The notes under the pieces were generated by a model. It did not search any database. It was not told the DNA's origin and worked only from the letters and a program-made list of their open reading frames with translations. This document shows, in pieces, positions 23,501 through 36,133 of a stretch of 64,000 bases of DNA. A program made the position numbers and the translations under genes. The DNA lies in assembly GCA_009760855.2 (NCBI GenBank), contig WPIO01000089.1, positions 1,446,001 through 1,510,000 on the forward strand, written 5' to 3'. Numbering within the stretch: position 1 is the first letter of the stretch; every line of letters begins with the position of its first letter. The stretch is from Cristatella mucedo. Taxonomy: Eukaryota; Bryozoa; Phylactolaemata; Cristatellidae.

Positions 23501-24514
23501 GTAGAGTCTGCCCATGAGTTTTATAAAAAAAAATATTCAACGGAACAGGCTCACCATCTAGGTCAGTGAACTCCAGGCCAGCCTTGCAAAGCAACAACCT
23601 ATCGGCGCACTCGCCGAGAATTTTTGGAGTAGATCGGTTCAAAGGCTCTATCAGTGGTGATCGCAAGCGATTCCGAGTGGTAATAGACCCACACGGCCAA
23701 ACCATCCCTTCTAGAGAACAGCTATGGACAATCACTAACGGAGCAATTTAAAGTCTGCAAACGGAAGCTCGCTAGCACAGCTTGTGCATCGAGCAGTGGC
23801 ACGCAGTACAGTCAAATCTCTCCTGCTCTAGCACCATGCCCCAGCAGCGACGGCTGCCTTAGCCGATACCCATCGTTTGCAGAGATTTCGGGCAAGCTAG
23901 GACTGTCGCTCAAACCAGACACGATACAGATCCTGCAGCTCGAGCCATCGTTCACGGCTAAACCTGATGCAAGATCGGGTTGAAAATGCGGCAATCGTGA
24001 GTTAGGAATCTGTGTTGAACCCTGCTAGGTCGGGTCTCTGTCTCGAAGGTAATGGAGCCAAGTAAAAACTGGACACAAACTGTATTTCCTGCGGAAAGTA
24101 GTCTCTCCAATCGGCACGGCAATAGTCTAGCACAACTAACAAACAGCTGAAGACGAGTCCATGAACCCGAACTTGAAGAAATGGACACACCTTAGGACTC
24201 GCTGACGTTCGACTGATGCCTCAATATAATCATAAGTTTTTTTTTACATGTTCCGTGAAGCCCAGTGTAAAATAGGAAAAGCCCAAAGGCAGCTTAGACA
24301 CACAAAGCAGATGTCCTTAGCACATTCAAGAATCTCTAATGCCCTTATTGAATTAAACTTGCTTGGTTCCTCACTTCTTGTATAACCATATGTAAACGGC
24401 TGATACAAAAAAGCGGCCACCCCAGAGATCATTTACATCTAGAAAAGGGCTTCGGCAAGTGCCCAATCGCTCGGATGGATCTAAGACCGTGACAGCCAGC
24501 AAGATCCAGGGGTA
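23501..24514. other. No recognised gene
   Basis: No supported feature. Confidence 0.4.
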
Positions 24515-25290
24515 GCTATATGTAATGTATCTCCATCAGTAACTCCACAAAGTCATAAAGACCATGTGGGTGTTACGCAGGAGAGTTTTGTATAGCACAC
24601 TCACAGCCTAAGCGGCTTTCGGTACGCATTCGGTAGCCAACAGACTTCGTCTCACGCAACAAAGAGAAAGTGGGAAGCATAGCACAGTCAGGAGAGCAGT
24701 TGATGTAGTGAGTAGCATAAAAGTAGCAGTTCAGGACCGCTGAAAAAGATGTGCCATAGTCAGCAGTTGGAGAGTAGTTGTCGTTGCGTAAGAATTGTAG
24801 AAGCGAGTTCCACAGTCTAGGACCTGCAGAGCTAAAGCTTCTGTCGCCAACTGTCCTTAAGCGGAGGAATGGGACAGCTAATTTATTGTCCACACAGGAC
24901 CTGAGGGCGCGAACAGGATGAAACTGATGCAGCAGTTCAGCTAGGTATGAAGGAGCCAAGCCGTGGCGGGCCTTGTGGGTCAGCGTAAGAACTTTGCTCT
25001 GTATCCTTTGCTCAACCGGCAACCATCCTAGCTCTTTCAGCAGAGGTGACACGTGCTCAAACCGCTGGGACTTGAAGACCAGCCTTGCAGCCATATTCAT
25101 AGTCAGCTGTAGTGGCATAATAGCTTTCTTTGGCAGCCCAACCAAAAGGGAATTACAATAATCAAGCCGAGACAGAACTAAAGAGCTAGTTAAATTTTGT
25201 ACAAGCCACTGTGGGAGACAGCTTCTAATCTTGGATAGGGATCGGATGTGATGGCTAGCTGTAGAGGCAGTCTTCTTAGCTAGCATAGCA
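24515..25290 (-). mobile_element. LINE family 2 copy, best preserved
   Basis: Minus-strand 3' part of family 2 with an uninterrupted terminal ORF, a short 3' UTR hairpin and an ACATTACAT-like tail at about 24520-24530. The 5' truncation is at about 25285, where the sequence stops matching the copy at 61135-62500. An 860-bp GA tract begins about 120 bp beyond the truncation point. Confidence 0.9.
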
Positions 25291-25310
25291 CCATGGGAGC
25301 ATTTTTCCAA
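24573..25310 (-). pseudogene. LINE family 2 RT C-terminal ORF, 245 codons
   Basis: Open from within the RT thumb to the polyprotein stop. Ordered blocks are KKTASTASHHIRSLSKIRSC, LVLSRLDYCNSLLVGLP, TMNMAARLVFKSQRFEHVSP, WLPVEQRIQSKVLTLTHKAR, GPRLWNSLLQFLRNDNYSP and the end RTESRLGCECAIQNSPA. The first ten or so residues come from flanking DNA. Absence of stops implies relatively recent insertion, but the endonuclease and catalytic palm are missing, so it encodes no active enzyme. Confidence 0.9.
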
Positions 25311-25408
25311 TTAGCAGGCACAGTACCCTGCTTTGTCGGCAAACTCGATTAGTCATGCAGCTTTATTTAATACAGCATGACAACTAGCTTCCGTGTCCAG
25401 GGACCAGT

Positions 25409-26272
<864 letters not shown>

Positions 26273-28034
26273 GAGAGAGAAAAAAATATCAAGTAGGCAG
26301 TGCCACCTCAAAGCTGGCATTTTCGGAAAGACATTTACTTAGGCCCGGTTTAGAATGCACACTCGACTATAGGTTCTGAACCAAACCATAAGAGATGCAG
26401 CTTTTGCAAAAAAAATACGAGAAAACAGTGGCTTGGGACTTTAGATCAAAGTCAAGGGACAGCACATTTGCTGTACGGTCAACCTGGCTCGAGCTGTCTT
26501 TACTTACAGACAGCAATCCAAAAGGTATGCATATACTCTTTCATAGAAGTAGACCGAACAGCCGTTGCCTTTGCCTACCCATACTGGTAGAGTTGGGCCA
26601 CGGGTGAGCTAGCTCTACAGCAGTGCCTACTCAGCCAGGACTGATCACTGACACTTGCAGTGCCTTTGAGGAGAAGCTGTGTAAGTGGCTTTAGGCACAC
26701 ACAGGCAGCAGGGTCTCGGTATAGCCAAAACCGAGGCATAGCAGCAGCAGCACATCGAGACAATTGCTCAGGGCACAATGAATCAGGTGAAGCTTCAGCT
26801 CTTCTCCAGAATTCTCTCCCTTCTAGCTTGGATTCTTGGATGGCTGAGGCCAGGGACTTGTTGGAGAGAAAAAGAAGGAGCAAATAACGAAGCGACCTGA
26901 CCTCTCCAGCTGACAGCAAAAGTAGCAGCCCACTGCTTCACTGATCAATCACTATAAGTGATCTCATTAGTACTTTGGTTAATTGCAGCCAGCAGTTAAA
27001 TTTGCTCATCTGGTCTTCTATGCATATTCTGTTGCATTAACAGACTTTTAGATCAATATACCTGCATGCACATATATCTGATAAAAAATGCTGGAATTCC
27101 AAGTGCTAGAGGTCTTCAAGGGAGCAAGTATATTTGACAGTCAGATAGTGACCGACGCATGCTATGCAAGCTGCCTTTAGGGTTTGGTGCTGAATCAGCC
27201 ACTAGTCGCGAGTGAGAAGGTGCTGTGGCTAAATCCTAGCAAACCATTGTTGGGGCATGCTGAAGAGCTGTCTTGGTTCCGATTCCATTTCCGCAAATAC
27301 TATAGAATAGAAGCTTACCTGGCTGAAGTACTATTGGAGTACCAACACCTCAGAGACTAATATCTAAGAAATGAAACAATAAAACCTTGAGGGGCTTACT
27401 TCATACCACATTATCAGTCATGTCACTAATGTTTTTGTTCATGCAAGTCATTAACTACGTACTTAGCATACCGTGCATAGAGGCCGTGCTTGCATTTTAC
27501 ATGTTGAATGTATCTGCAGGCATAATCTGAGCCCCCTTTCTATGCACAGAGCAAGAGTTTTATGAAAAAGGGGCTCACATAGCTGGTCTAACAGCCTGCC
27601 GAAACCAGACAAAAGACAATCTCGATTAATGCACTATTTTGTAAACTCCAGGCCAACAAATATCATAATGAATAGGATCGGTAGAATGGAGCAGTGTTGG
27701 TAGCATTTTGGCTTACATCCAAAGTGCAAAGAAACACGCGAAATAGGCCTCTTGCCAGTATTTTTACTTTCTTTCTGGAAGTTATGAATATCAATATCGC
27801 TGGCGGTATTTGGCACCTACATATGTAATTGTGTGCGATTGTGGATTAGCATGGAGTTGTGGATAAGAACTGTGTGCGATTCAGCACGAAGAAATACCAG
27901 AAACAGACCACAGCAGCATAGGAACCTGAACGACTCAGTATGTTCTCCGATAAAGAAAAGCCATAGTGTAGAACCATTTTACACTAATGCATGCAACATT
28001 ATACATCCATCTATACCATAACAAAGTCGTAAGG
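26273..28034. other. No recognised gene
   Basis: AT-rich sequence without a supported frame or repeat family member. Confidence 0.4.
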
Positions 28035-29370
28035 GATTGAGGATTACAGGATTAAGTGGGTGTTTTGCAGGAGAGTTTTCTATAGCACACTCAAAGCTTA
28101 AGAAGCTTCCGGTTCACATGCAATAGCCAGCAGACATCATATCACGCAAGAGAAAGTGAAAAGCATAGCTGAGGCAGCCAAAGGTTAGTAAAAGAAGTGA
28201 GTCGCATGGCAGTAGCAGCTCAGGACGGCTGAAGAGGATGCGCCACAGTCGGCAGCAGGAGAACTGATGTCGGTGCCTAAAAGTCGTGAAAGTGAGTTCC
28301 ACAGTCTAGTCCCTGTTCCACAGTCTAGTACCTGCAGAGCAAAAGCTCTAGTCACCAGTGGCCTTTAAACAGAGGAATGGAACGTCTAATTTATCGTCCA
28401 TGAAGGACCAGAGGGCACAAAGAGGCTGAAATTGGCACAGCCGTTTAGCTAGGCATGCAGGGGCCAAGCAAGGGCAGGGTCAGAATTCAAATTTTGCTTT
28501 GTATTCGCTGACCAACCGGTAGCCATAGCATCCTTAGCTATAGGATATTAGATATTAAAGTTGGAATTCTACTTTGCATCCGTAAATCGATCGGAAGCCA
28601 TTGCAGCTCTTTCGGCAAAGGAGATCGATCTATGGCTGAAACTCTGCCTAATAGCCGTATTCATCATCAGCTGCACAGGCCAAATTGTGTTTTTGGTAGC
28701 CCAGCCGAAACGGATTTGCTGTAGTCCAGCCTAGACAGAGCCAGGGAGCTGCTAAGAGTTTTTGCAAGCCACCGCCATAGACAGTTCTTAATCGTAGACA
28801 GTGAACAAGCATGGCTAGCTGTGGAAGCAGTCATCTTAATAAAGCTTTCAAACTTCAAGCAGGTATAAAAGAGGCCCTCTATTTTCCGAGCAGATACTGA
28901 CGATCGCATTACAGCACCTCCAATAAAAAAAAGCAAAGTCTCCTAGTCATTCTGTATGCTTGAGGTGCCCTATGAGTAGGAGTAAGCACTTAGTTTAGCA
29001 GCAGCTGCAGCGAATTATGATTGATTACATAAAAATACTGATGTTATCAGCACACAAATGATAGCCGACCTAATGGGCCCGAATCAATTTCTCTAGAAGC
29101 TCGGTATAAATGGGGAACAGCAACGGATGGAGAACAGACCCCTGTGGAACACCTCCACAGGTGACTGGTCTGCTAGATGAGATGTGACCACCATATGAAA
29201 CGGATGTGCAGACAAAGTATGATTTGAACCACACCGGTGCCTCATCTGCCAGATCAATCATTGTTCTCTAACGTTCAAGTAGGATATCGTAATCAATAAA
29301 ATCAAATGCAGCTGATAGATCTAGTAGGGCCAGGAAAGTATCACCATCCTCTTTGCAGCTCAGGATGTCA
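28035..29370 (-). mobile_element. LINE family 2 copy, longer but heavily decayed
   Basis: Minus strand. From 3' to 5': 3' UTR (28060-28300), C-terminal region with many stops, a thumb fragment (STASHACSLSTIKNCL in 28667-28936), and then the palm. The palm has GGVPQGSVLHPLLF (RT motif B region; 29070-29261) and a decayed LLDLSAAFDFIDY-like motif A near 29290-29340. The YADD region has been lost between about 28930 and 29080. Clearly an old, inactive copy. Confidence 0.8.
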
Positions 29371-30050
29371 TTCCGGTGCATGCGTTCTGGCTGGTCATTA
29401 GGTAACCAAAGCTGTAAGGGTCTGCAGGTTTAGAAAGCAGTACTTACAATGATGAGAATAACTTGAATTTAGTGCACACACATTGATACGCCAATCGAAT
29501 GAAGTGGCAGTTCGAAATTGTCCTTGCTGTGCAGAGCTTAGGTTGGGCTACAACATCATATTCTATGAAAATCGTGATGGTGTTGGAAGCCGGAAGCTAT
29601 TTCAGGAACATATAAAACACGCCCATTTCACATTTTCACAACTGGTATACCAGCAGAGGAGTTACCTTCACCACTTGCCAATAATTTTGCTCGACGAAAC
29701 AAATTTTTGCCATCGGTGAAATTTAGTTGGTCGGAGGGGGAGAGACAGAGTGAGGGACGTGTAATAGAATGCAAGCAGAGGGCAAGAAACGAATGAACTG
29801 ACAACAGAACCTGCTCAACCGACTTGCTACTTGACTATGGATGCCGAAGCATCTTGCTATCTATCAGCTTAGGAGTTCCATCGCAGACCATGGACATGCA
29901 CAGGTGAGGGTCGATACAATTGCATTACAGAGTTGTTACAAATACGACATAGGGAATACGGTCATGAAAGCCATGTGTGAAGTAATGCATCTGCTGGCAG
30001 GATCGTCTTGTAATGGAGTTCCAGCGACTAGGGTCGATACTAAGTCACCG
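29371..30050. other. 3' flank of the receptor gene, no recognised feature
   Basis: This is the minus-strand downstream side of the receptor and should contain its 3' UTR. I did not find a convincing minus-strand AATAAA in it. Confidence 0.4.
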
Positions 30051-31397
30051 CTACAGCTGGTGACGCGTTGGCGATCTCATCCGTAGGCGGGAACCTTTCG
30101 ATTCAGTGGCTCCACAAGCTGTAGCAGAAAGGGCAGCTGGGAGCGAGCCATGGGGCCATGTGTGCTCTGTGGCTGGCCAGGCATGCAGGTACCACCTACC
30201 TAACGTGTCGCGGCAGCCTTGGGTGATATTATCAAGGGTCGGTCGCTTTAACGAGGACATGTACATGCTTGAGACAATCTGCTGCGACGCTCGCCTCAGA
30301 GACGAGCGGGTCTCCAGGCAAGACATGGTGCGCACAAACTTGCTCCGGTACGTGCTGTTGCTGGCCAGGTTGATGTAGAAGTGGCACGCATGGTTGAGCA
30401 GCTCGATCACGTCGCACACAGCCCGGAACACCATCATGCGAGGTGAGCCCTCCATGATATCGCGCACGCCGGCAAAGTCGCGCATCACCATGTAGCTTAG
30501 CGATGGGAGCGTGGTGACCAGGCTGAAGATCACCATGACGACGAGCATGACGGTTATGCGCCGGTTGTTGGCGTCGCGAGATGAGCCGTGGCTAAACTTG
30601 AGCTTCAGGACTCCCAGGCCGCTGCCTCGAAGTGTGCGAAGCAGCAGGGTCACGATGAATACGTTGACAACATAAGGCAGGAGATGAACAAAGAAGTGCA
30701 TGACCGTGTAGTAGACCTTGACGAACGCCGGGTCATTGTACAGAGGAGTGTCCACCAAATGCAGGTGGCCACTGCCATCGCCGTGCAGCTCGATCGTCAG
30801 CATGTCGGGCAGTATGACGACAATCGACAGGACAAAGACAGACACGATGACTGACCGCACTCGCCAAGGTGTGCACCACAGACCGACCTTCATGGGAAAG
30901 CGCACGGCGAGAAAGCGGAAGAAGGTCACGGCCACGACGAACCAGTTGGAGGCGCAGACAAACGTGTTGACCACCAGATACCAAGTGCTGAACAGCAGGA
31001 CCTGATAGGCAGATGCGTCCTTGGGCACGTGCGTGGGCCGCACGATCGGCTCCGGTCGAACGAAGAACGTCAGCGAGAACATTAGGTACACGACCATCAC
31101 GCCGCCGTTCGAGATGGCCAGAACGAGCAGGATGTGATAGGTCGGCTTCGATGCCTGTCGCACAGCTAGTGAGAGCATGCCGACGTTCAGTATGCTGCCA
31201 AGCAATCCCAGGAGGCAGATGCTGCTGCCGATAATGCCCGGCAGAATGAAGTAGAGCGCAGCCAGATCGGCAGACATGCTATCCGAGCTCGGCACGTAAG
31301 CACTGTCGGCCAGGCTGTAGTTGCGTGCCAGCGAGTCGAATTCGTTCAACGTCGAGCTGCTGCAAGAGGGCAGTACGCACCGAGGGCTCTCTGGCAT
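30051..31397 (-). CDS. Divergent rhodopsin-class peptide receptor (FMRFamide-receptor-like), intronless
   Basis: A 448-codon uninterrupted frame with seven hydrophobic segments, so a plasma-membrane G-protein-coupled receptor. Approximate segments: TM1 46-79, TM2 86-112, TM3 131-158, TM4 180-200, TM5 226-253, TM6 281-305, TM7 323-345, then an 85-100 residue Ser/Thr/Arg-containing tail. The N-terminus is short, lacks a signal peptide and has one sequon at Asn26. TM3 ends in FFRFLAVRFPMK, where Arg161 is the DRY arginine. TM6 begins NNRRITVML and carries the Leu-Pro (298). TM7 has LLNHACHFYINL, resembling the LLNxxxNFxxY pattern of invertebrate FMRFamide-type receptors. Unusual: Asp2.50 is Asn97, DRY is FRF, CWxP is TTLP, NPxxY is HFYIN, and the TM3/loop-2 disulfide cysteines are absent (Phe136 at the usual TM3 position; no Cys from 176 to 327). 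Met1 is preferred because it is the first Met; Met41, just before TM1, is possible. The ligand is unknown. The gene may have 5' non-coding exons further upstream. Confidence 0.85.
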   Translation of the reverse strand: MPESPRCVLPSCSSSTLNEFDSLARNYSLADSAYVPSSDSMSADLAALYFILPGIIGSSICLLGLLGSILNVGMLSLAVRQASKPTYHILLVLAISNGGVMVVYLMFSLTFFVRPEPIVRPTHVPKDASAYQVLLFSTWYLVVNTFVCASNWFVVAVTFFRFLAVRFPMKVGLWCTPWRVRSVIVSVFVLSIVVILPDMLTIELHGDGSGHLHLVDTPLYNDPAFVKVYYTVMHFFVHLLPYVVNVFIVTLLLRTLRGSGLGVLKLKFSHGSSRDANNRRITVMLVVMVIFSLVTTLPSLSYMVMRDFAGVRDIMEGSPRMMVFRAVCDVIELLNHACHFYINLASNSTYRSKFVRTMSCLETRSSLRRASQQIVSSMYMSSLKRPTLDNITQGCRDTLGRWYLHAWPATEHTWPHGSLPAALSATACGATESKGSRLRMRSPTRHQL

Positions 31398-31400
31398 GGT

Positions 31401-31545
31401 GCCCTTGTCACACGGTGCTCATATCACGTGATGTGTGCCCTCGTCATACGGTGCTCATATCACGTGACGTGCACGTCACGTGATGCCCTCGTCACGCAGT
31501 GCTCACATCAGGTGGTGCTCAGGTCACGTGGTGCTCGTGTCAGGC
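31401..31545. promoter_or_regulatory. CACGTG-rich tandem repeat upstream of the receptor start
   Basis: Directly upstream of the receptor ATG, a degenerate unit of roughly 35-45 bp (GTGCCCTCGTCA, then CGGTGCTCATATCACGTGA) repeats three to four times. The E-box CACGTG occurs at 31425, 31461, 31477 and 31525. Positions 31459-31484 form a perfect 26-bp palindrome, centred on TGCA, that includes two of the E-boxes and TGACGT/ACGTCA half-sites. It may bind bHLH or bZIP factors; function is inferred, not shown. Confidence 0.6.
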
Positions 31546-31859
31546 AGGAAAGAAGCTCAGTTGACTAGATAGAAAGCTTGTGGTTTCGGCAGTTTCGGTA
31601 ACTTCGTTGACGACTTTCCAGCATAAGGCAAGTGCCTAGAAATAGATATAGTTCTCTTAGGATGTGTTAATACCATTGTTATTATTACTATTACAGTAGA
31701 CATTGCAGTGCGGAGATAAGGACAGCGCAAAGTAGCAGATGGTTGGAGTGTGTTAGGAGGGGGCACAGCAACTCCGGCAGCAACAGTGCCAGCCAATTAC
31801 CAAAGCTGAAAATTGCTGTCCAGCCCATATAATGTGAGACCAGCACCGGTGCCGGATCA

Positions 31860-32145
31860 TGGCAATAATAGTAATAATAATAATAATAATAATAATATAT
31901 GTGTGTATTTTCGCAAGAGAACTAAATCTCTCTCTAGGCACTTAAAGTATGCTGGAAAAATCAGGCTAATGGGTTAGTTATAATATGCACAGTGTCAGCA
32001 TGCATAAGCACACAAATGAGAATTAACCTTGATTGAGCAAAGGAGGCAAGGCAAATGTGAGTTTTTGCTACTTTTTAAATGTCGTCAGGGGATAAGACAT
32101 CGGTAGTGAATCCCAAACCGTAGGAGCACATAAATTGAGCAGCAT
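31860..32145 (-). mobile_element. LINE family 1 3'-end fragment, old
   Basis: Minus strand: (ATT)n tail at about 31866-31896, a damaged terminal hairpin region (AGTGCCTAGAGAGAGATTTA then GTTCTCTTGCG). Next comes the 3' UTR with ATGCTGACACTGTGCATA and a piece of TTTAAATGTCGTCAGG. Similarity fades near 32145. It lies about 320 bp upstream of the receptor's E-box repeat. Confidence 0.75.
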
Positions 32146-34480
32146 ATAGCTACGAAAAATGCACTGCATTTGTATAGTTGCCTAAGAGAACTTAGCCCCT
32201 GAGAATGCAGAGTCTCCAAAGGTTTTGAGTTAGATTAAACGACGTGATTCCTGCTTAAGTTACCGGCCTGACCATCAGCATATCGACTTCTGGGTTCTGT
32301 TACTTACTTGTTGGTCCATTAGTTCCAGTGGCCCAGCCTACCTATTATAATTGCAACCTTCTCAGGCTTTAAATTTTCCTGCCTGCCCTTCTGACTCACG
32401 TCATTTAATCTACCTCAAATACTTTGGTGGCTGCCTTCACATGGGGTTAACCGATAGGAACGGTTTTAAAAATTCCAACCCCAAACATTAATTAAATTGG
32501 CTCGAACGAAAAGCAGCAAGCCTCCGGCAAAAAAGCCCACAAAGGCTCAGAAAAGCCGCACAAAGTACTTGGCCTTTATGTGGGCCGGCCCTAAGAGTGG
32601 CCACACGTTTTTTAGGTAGACTGGTCACTCTAGCGATGGAGCGCAGCAGAAGTACCAGAAAGAACATCGGCAAATGCATCACCGTATCAGAAAAATCAGA
32701 GACCTTTGGCAAGTGCCACGACCAGTGAATCGAAGTGAAGACACAGGGGAGGTGGGCAGTGCCACTGCGCAGCTCGATTGGAGCCTGTGCTAGGCATTTG
32801 CCACACATAATTGCAGTCCCTGATGTCAAAAGGGCAAAGATAGTTGGAAATCTTGGTTAAATCATCGTGGAGACCAATTAGGAATGCACCATTTTGAAGG
32901 CCCTACGAACTCTCAGGAGAACTCATCACACCTCCATCTCACTTACCACACCTCAGAAGAACTCATCATGCGTCCAACGATATCTCACAAGTGTTGTAAT
33001 CCTCTTAGATGAGCACTGAGTGAGGCAGATGATGGGACCGGTACTTGTTCCCACCATGGAATGAAATGCCTTTAAGGCTCCAAGACAAACTGTGATTGCA
33101 GGAAAGCCACTCATTCTGCTTGCAGACGATTCCTACTGCTTAGAACCGACCCGAATGGTCACATTGTGGCAGAAAAGGCACCATCTTTGCAGCTGATGAT
33201 GATAAAGAAATCTTGGCAATGAACTGCTTGCTCTTAACTGCGCTTCGCACACTTTCATTCAGCAAGCTTTGCTACTTCAGCCTAGACAACAGGTGCTAGG
33301 CATTGGACTTGAAGAGACCAAGATCTCTGATCGAGTCAGTAAAGTCTTTGTCGCTGGATAGAACCAGTTTCTCCCCTAAGCTACTCCTCTTAAACTGTCG
33401 ATCTTCAAAGTGTTGGGTCTACTGTACAGCGACAGTGTAATACGGCGGAAGCAGGGGAGAGGAGAACAGCGGGCCAAATTTTGGAGATGCTCCTAAGCTA
33501 GCCTTGTGACCATCACGGCCGGTTCCCCGGTTCCTTCAAAAACGGCATCTGCCGGAGCCGTCTTGCACTGTGCGTGACTGCTTGCACAAACTTAACACAT
33601 AGAATCTTCAAAGTCTTTCCGGCTCTCCTACTTGCTGCTCTCTTCTGAAAACTGGCGGTCTCTCTTCAAAGGAGTGGGTATCAAGAAGCTTGGGGCACGG
33701 AGGCCAATGGTTGAAGTAAGGTCCAGAGATGGGAACGAGTGCATTCTGGCCAGCCGTCCCTGTTTAGAAGGATCCTGCAAGCAGAAGTAGCCGCTGCTTG
33801 AGTGGACAAAGGAATCCCGCAAAAGTTCTTACGCTCTATTACGCTGTCTTCATGACTCGTTTTATCACCTCCATACCATCCTACAAAAGAACAAAGTAAC
33901 GCCATACTGTGTTGGGTGCATATAACCATTTCACACATGACAAACAAATGTATAACATGCAATTTCGAGCAACAATGTTTCCTCTTACCTTCCAAAGCGT
34001 GTGCGCAATTCTTGCAGGTTCAATGGAGAGCTCACCGTTTGTCAAGATTCCGGAGAGGCATGCCGAAATATGACTAGTAGAGCCTCACACATCTCAGCAG
34101 GCATACTTGCACGGAATAGGTTTTTGCCTTTGTCTGGATAAATTAGCCGTTGCAGAATGCGTCTTCCAACTGGTACAGCATGTTGATGCCATCTCAGGTA
34201 AAGGCAGATATGTCACAACATGGGGGGAACTAAACTGAACTGGTAAGCTCCTCTCCTACATTTATACTAGTTTTATTACTTGAAAGTATCATGAAGAAAG
34301 GCATTATTAACTGCGATGTAGTATTGGCTAGACAATCGAACCTATACCATGTCTAAGTAACGCCGTCTAGTGAACAACAATGAAGGTGCATACATCAAAT
34401 ACAGAACCATTAAATTTTATGTTTTTGGTATGATTTATATATGTTTTATGATTCTTCAATTTAGTGTAACCACAGCATTA
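32146..34480. other. No recognised gene
   Basis: A short CCTAAGAGAACTTAG segment at about 32184-32198 may be another worn LINE family 1 or SINE A tail. Otherwise nothing is supportable, including the frame at 32488-32829. Confidence 0.4.
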
Positions 34481-34884
34481 TTTATTGTATGTATGTATGT
34501 ATGCATGTATCTCCGTCAGTAACTCCACAAAGTCATAAAGACCACGTGGGTGTTACGCAGGAGAGTTTTGTATAGCGCACTCACAGCCTAAGCGGCTTTC
34601 GGTACGCATTCGGCAGCCAACAGACTTCGTCTCACGCAACAAAGAGAAAGTGGGAAGCATAGCAGAGTTAGGAGAGCAGTTGAGGTAGTGAGTAGCATAG
34701 AAGTAGCAGTTCAGGACCGCTAAAAAAGATGAGCCATAGTCGGCAGTAGGAGAGTAGATGTCGTTGCGTAAGAAATGTGAAAGCGAGTTCCACAGTCTAG
34801 GACCTGCAGAGCTAAAGCTTCTGTCGCCAACTGTCTTTAAGCGGAGGAATGGGACAGCTAATTTATTGTCCACACAGGACCTGA
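34481..34884 (-). mobile_element. LINE family 2 3'-end copy
   Basis: Minus strand: last 100 or so codons of the ORF (RSCVDNKLAVPFLRLKTVGD, then GPRLWNSLSHFLRN and CECAIQNSPA), open to the stop. The 3' hairpin and an (ACAT)n-type tail follow at about 34483-34510 (ATGTATGTATGT on the plus strand). Truncated abruptly at 34884. Confidence 0.9.
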
Positions 34885-35714
34885 TGTAATTCCACGAGAA
34901 AGGGTGCATTTATCTTTTACAAAACGATCTAATACCTGATTCTTGACCACATACGTTTCTGCAATATCCTAGAAAATAAGTAGATTTCAAATTTATCACA
35001 AAAGCAAAGTTTTCCGATAAGAATGATCATTTCGATACTTCAGGGCATAAGCACAATTGAGAAATAAAACCCAGCACCGGGGAATAAAGATAAAAACGTC
35101 TGTGAGAGTGATTTTCTTGGCAGCTCAATGAGGTCCGCGGTGCCGAAGTAATGCACACATGCGGCTTGAGTTCAAGCCTCAGCCACATTAGAGTGAGCAC
35201 AGCTGGCATGGCACAGCTGCACCTCAGCCCACTGAGGCTGCCAGGGCCACAATAAGCTCGGCTGGTCGGAGAAAGCCATGCTTTGGAGAGCTACCCGATA
35301 GTGCTCAGAACACGGTGACCATGTCGGAGCCAGCCGCTGGCACAGGATCATAATAACATAATTAAGACATTTGCAAAGCACCCGAAGAGAGCAAAATCTT
35401 TTTGTAAGCGCTTTACATATGCCCTACATTTAGCCCTTTACACATACTCTACATGAAGCATACTGAAAGGATACGAAGCCAAGTCTGGAAGAGCAGCTGT
35501 TGAACGGTCCCAGTGCTGATAAAGCTCCTTAAAGCTGCTTCGACACCAGCTAAGATGAGAGATCATCGAATTTGATGCTGTGTCATCTGTTTTCACTGGT
35601 AAAGGGCGGGACTTGTGGCTGACGGGTAGGATCCAGAGTCTCGTGAGCCTAGTTCGAGGAATTAGACGGGCGGTCTACTTTTGGGCTGTAGATCAGGCAT
35701 ACTTTCGAAGCAGC
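34885..35714. other. No gene; possible worn LINE/SINE tail and tRNA-like head
   Basis: 35360-35425 reads, on the minus strand, like a degraded LINE family 1 terminus (AAAGCGCTTACAAAAAG and GGGTGCTTTGC). About 35118-35185 on the plus strand has tRNA-like TTGGCAGCTCAATGAGG and GAGTTCAAGCC boxes. The orientations disagree, so they are probably not one SINE. Confidence 0.35.
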
Positions 35715-36083
35715 CGACCAATATTAATAATATTAATAATAATAGTAGTAATAATAATGCATTTGATATAGCACCCTCAGAGAACTCAAACTTTTTCTAG
35801 GGGACTTTAAATTTGCTGCAAAGCAAGCACGATTGAATGGCTAGTGGAAGCATCTAGCTCAATAAACAACAAGTATAAATAACAAGAAGATTCTGAAAAG
35901 TACAAGGCTTAGCTTGGTGTGAGGACTAGATCTGACTGGTAAGCTGGAGCCAAAGAATGAAGGAACCCAGAAGTGACTGACAAAACCTTAAAAGTCGATG
36001 CCTTGCTTGACTGGGAGCCAGTGCAGGTCGGCAAGAAGTCGTGGGGTGTGGCAACTGCACAGCTTAGGACAGACAAGCCTAGC

Positions 36084-36084
<1 letters not shown>

Positions 36085-36133
<49 letters not shown>

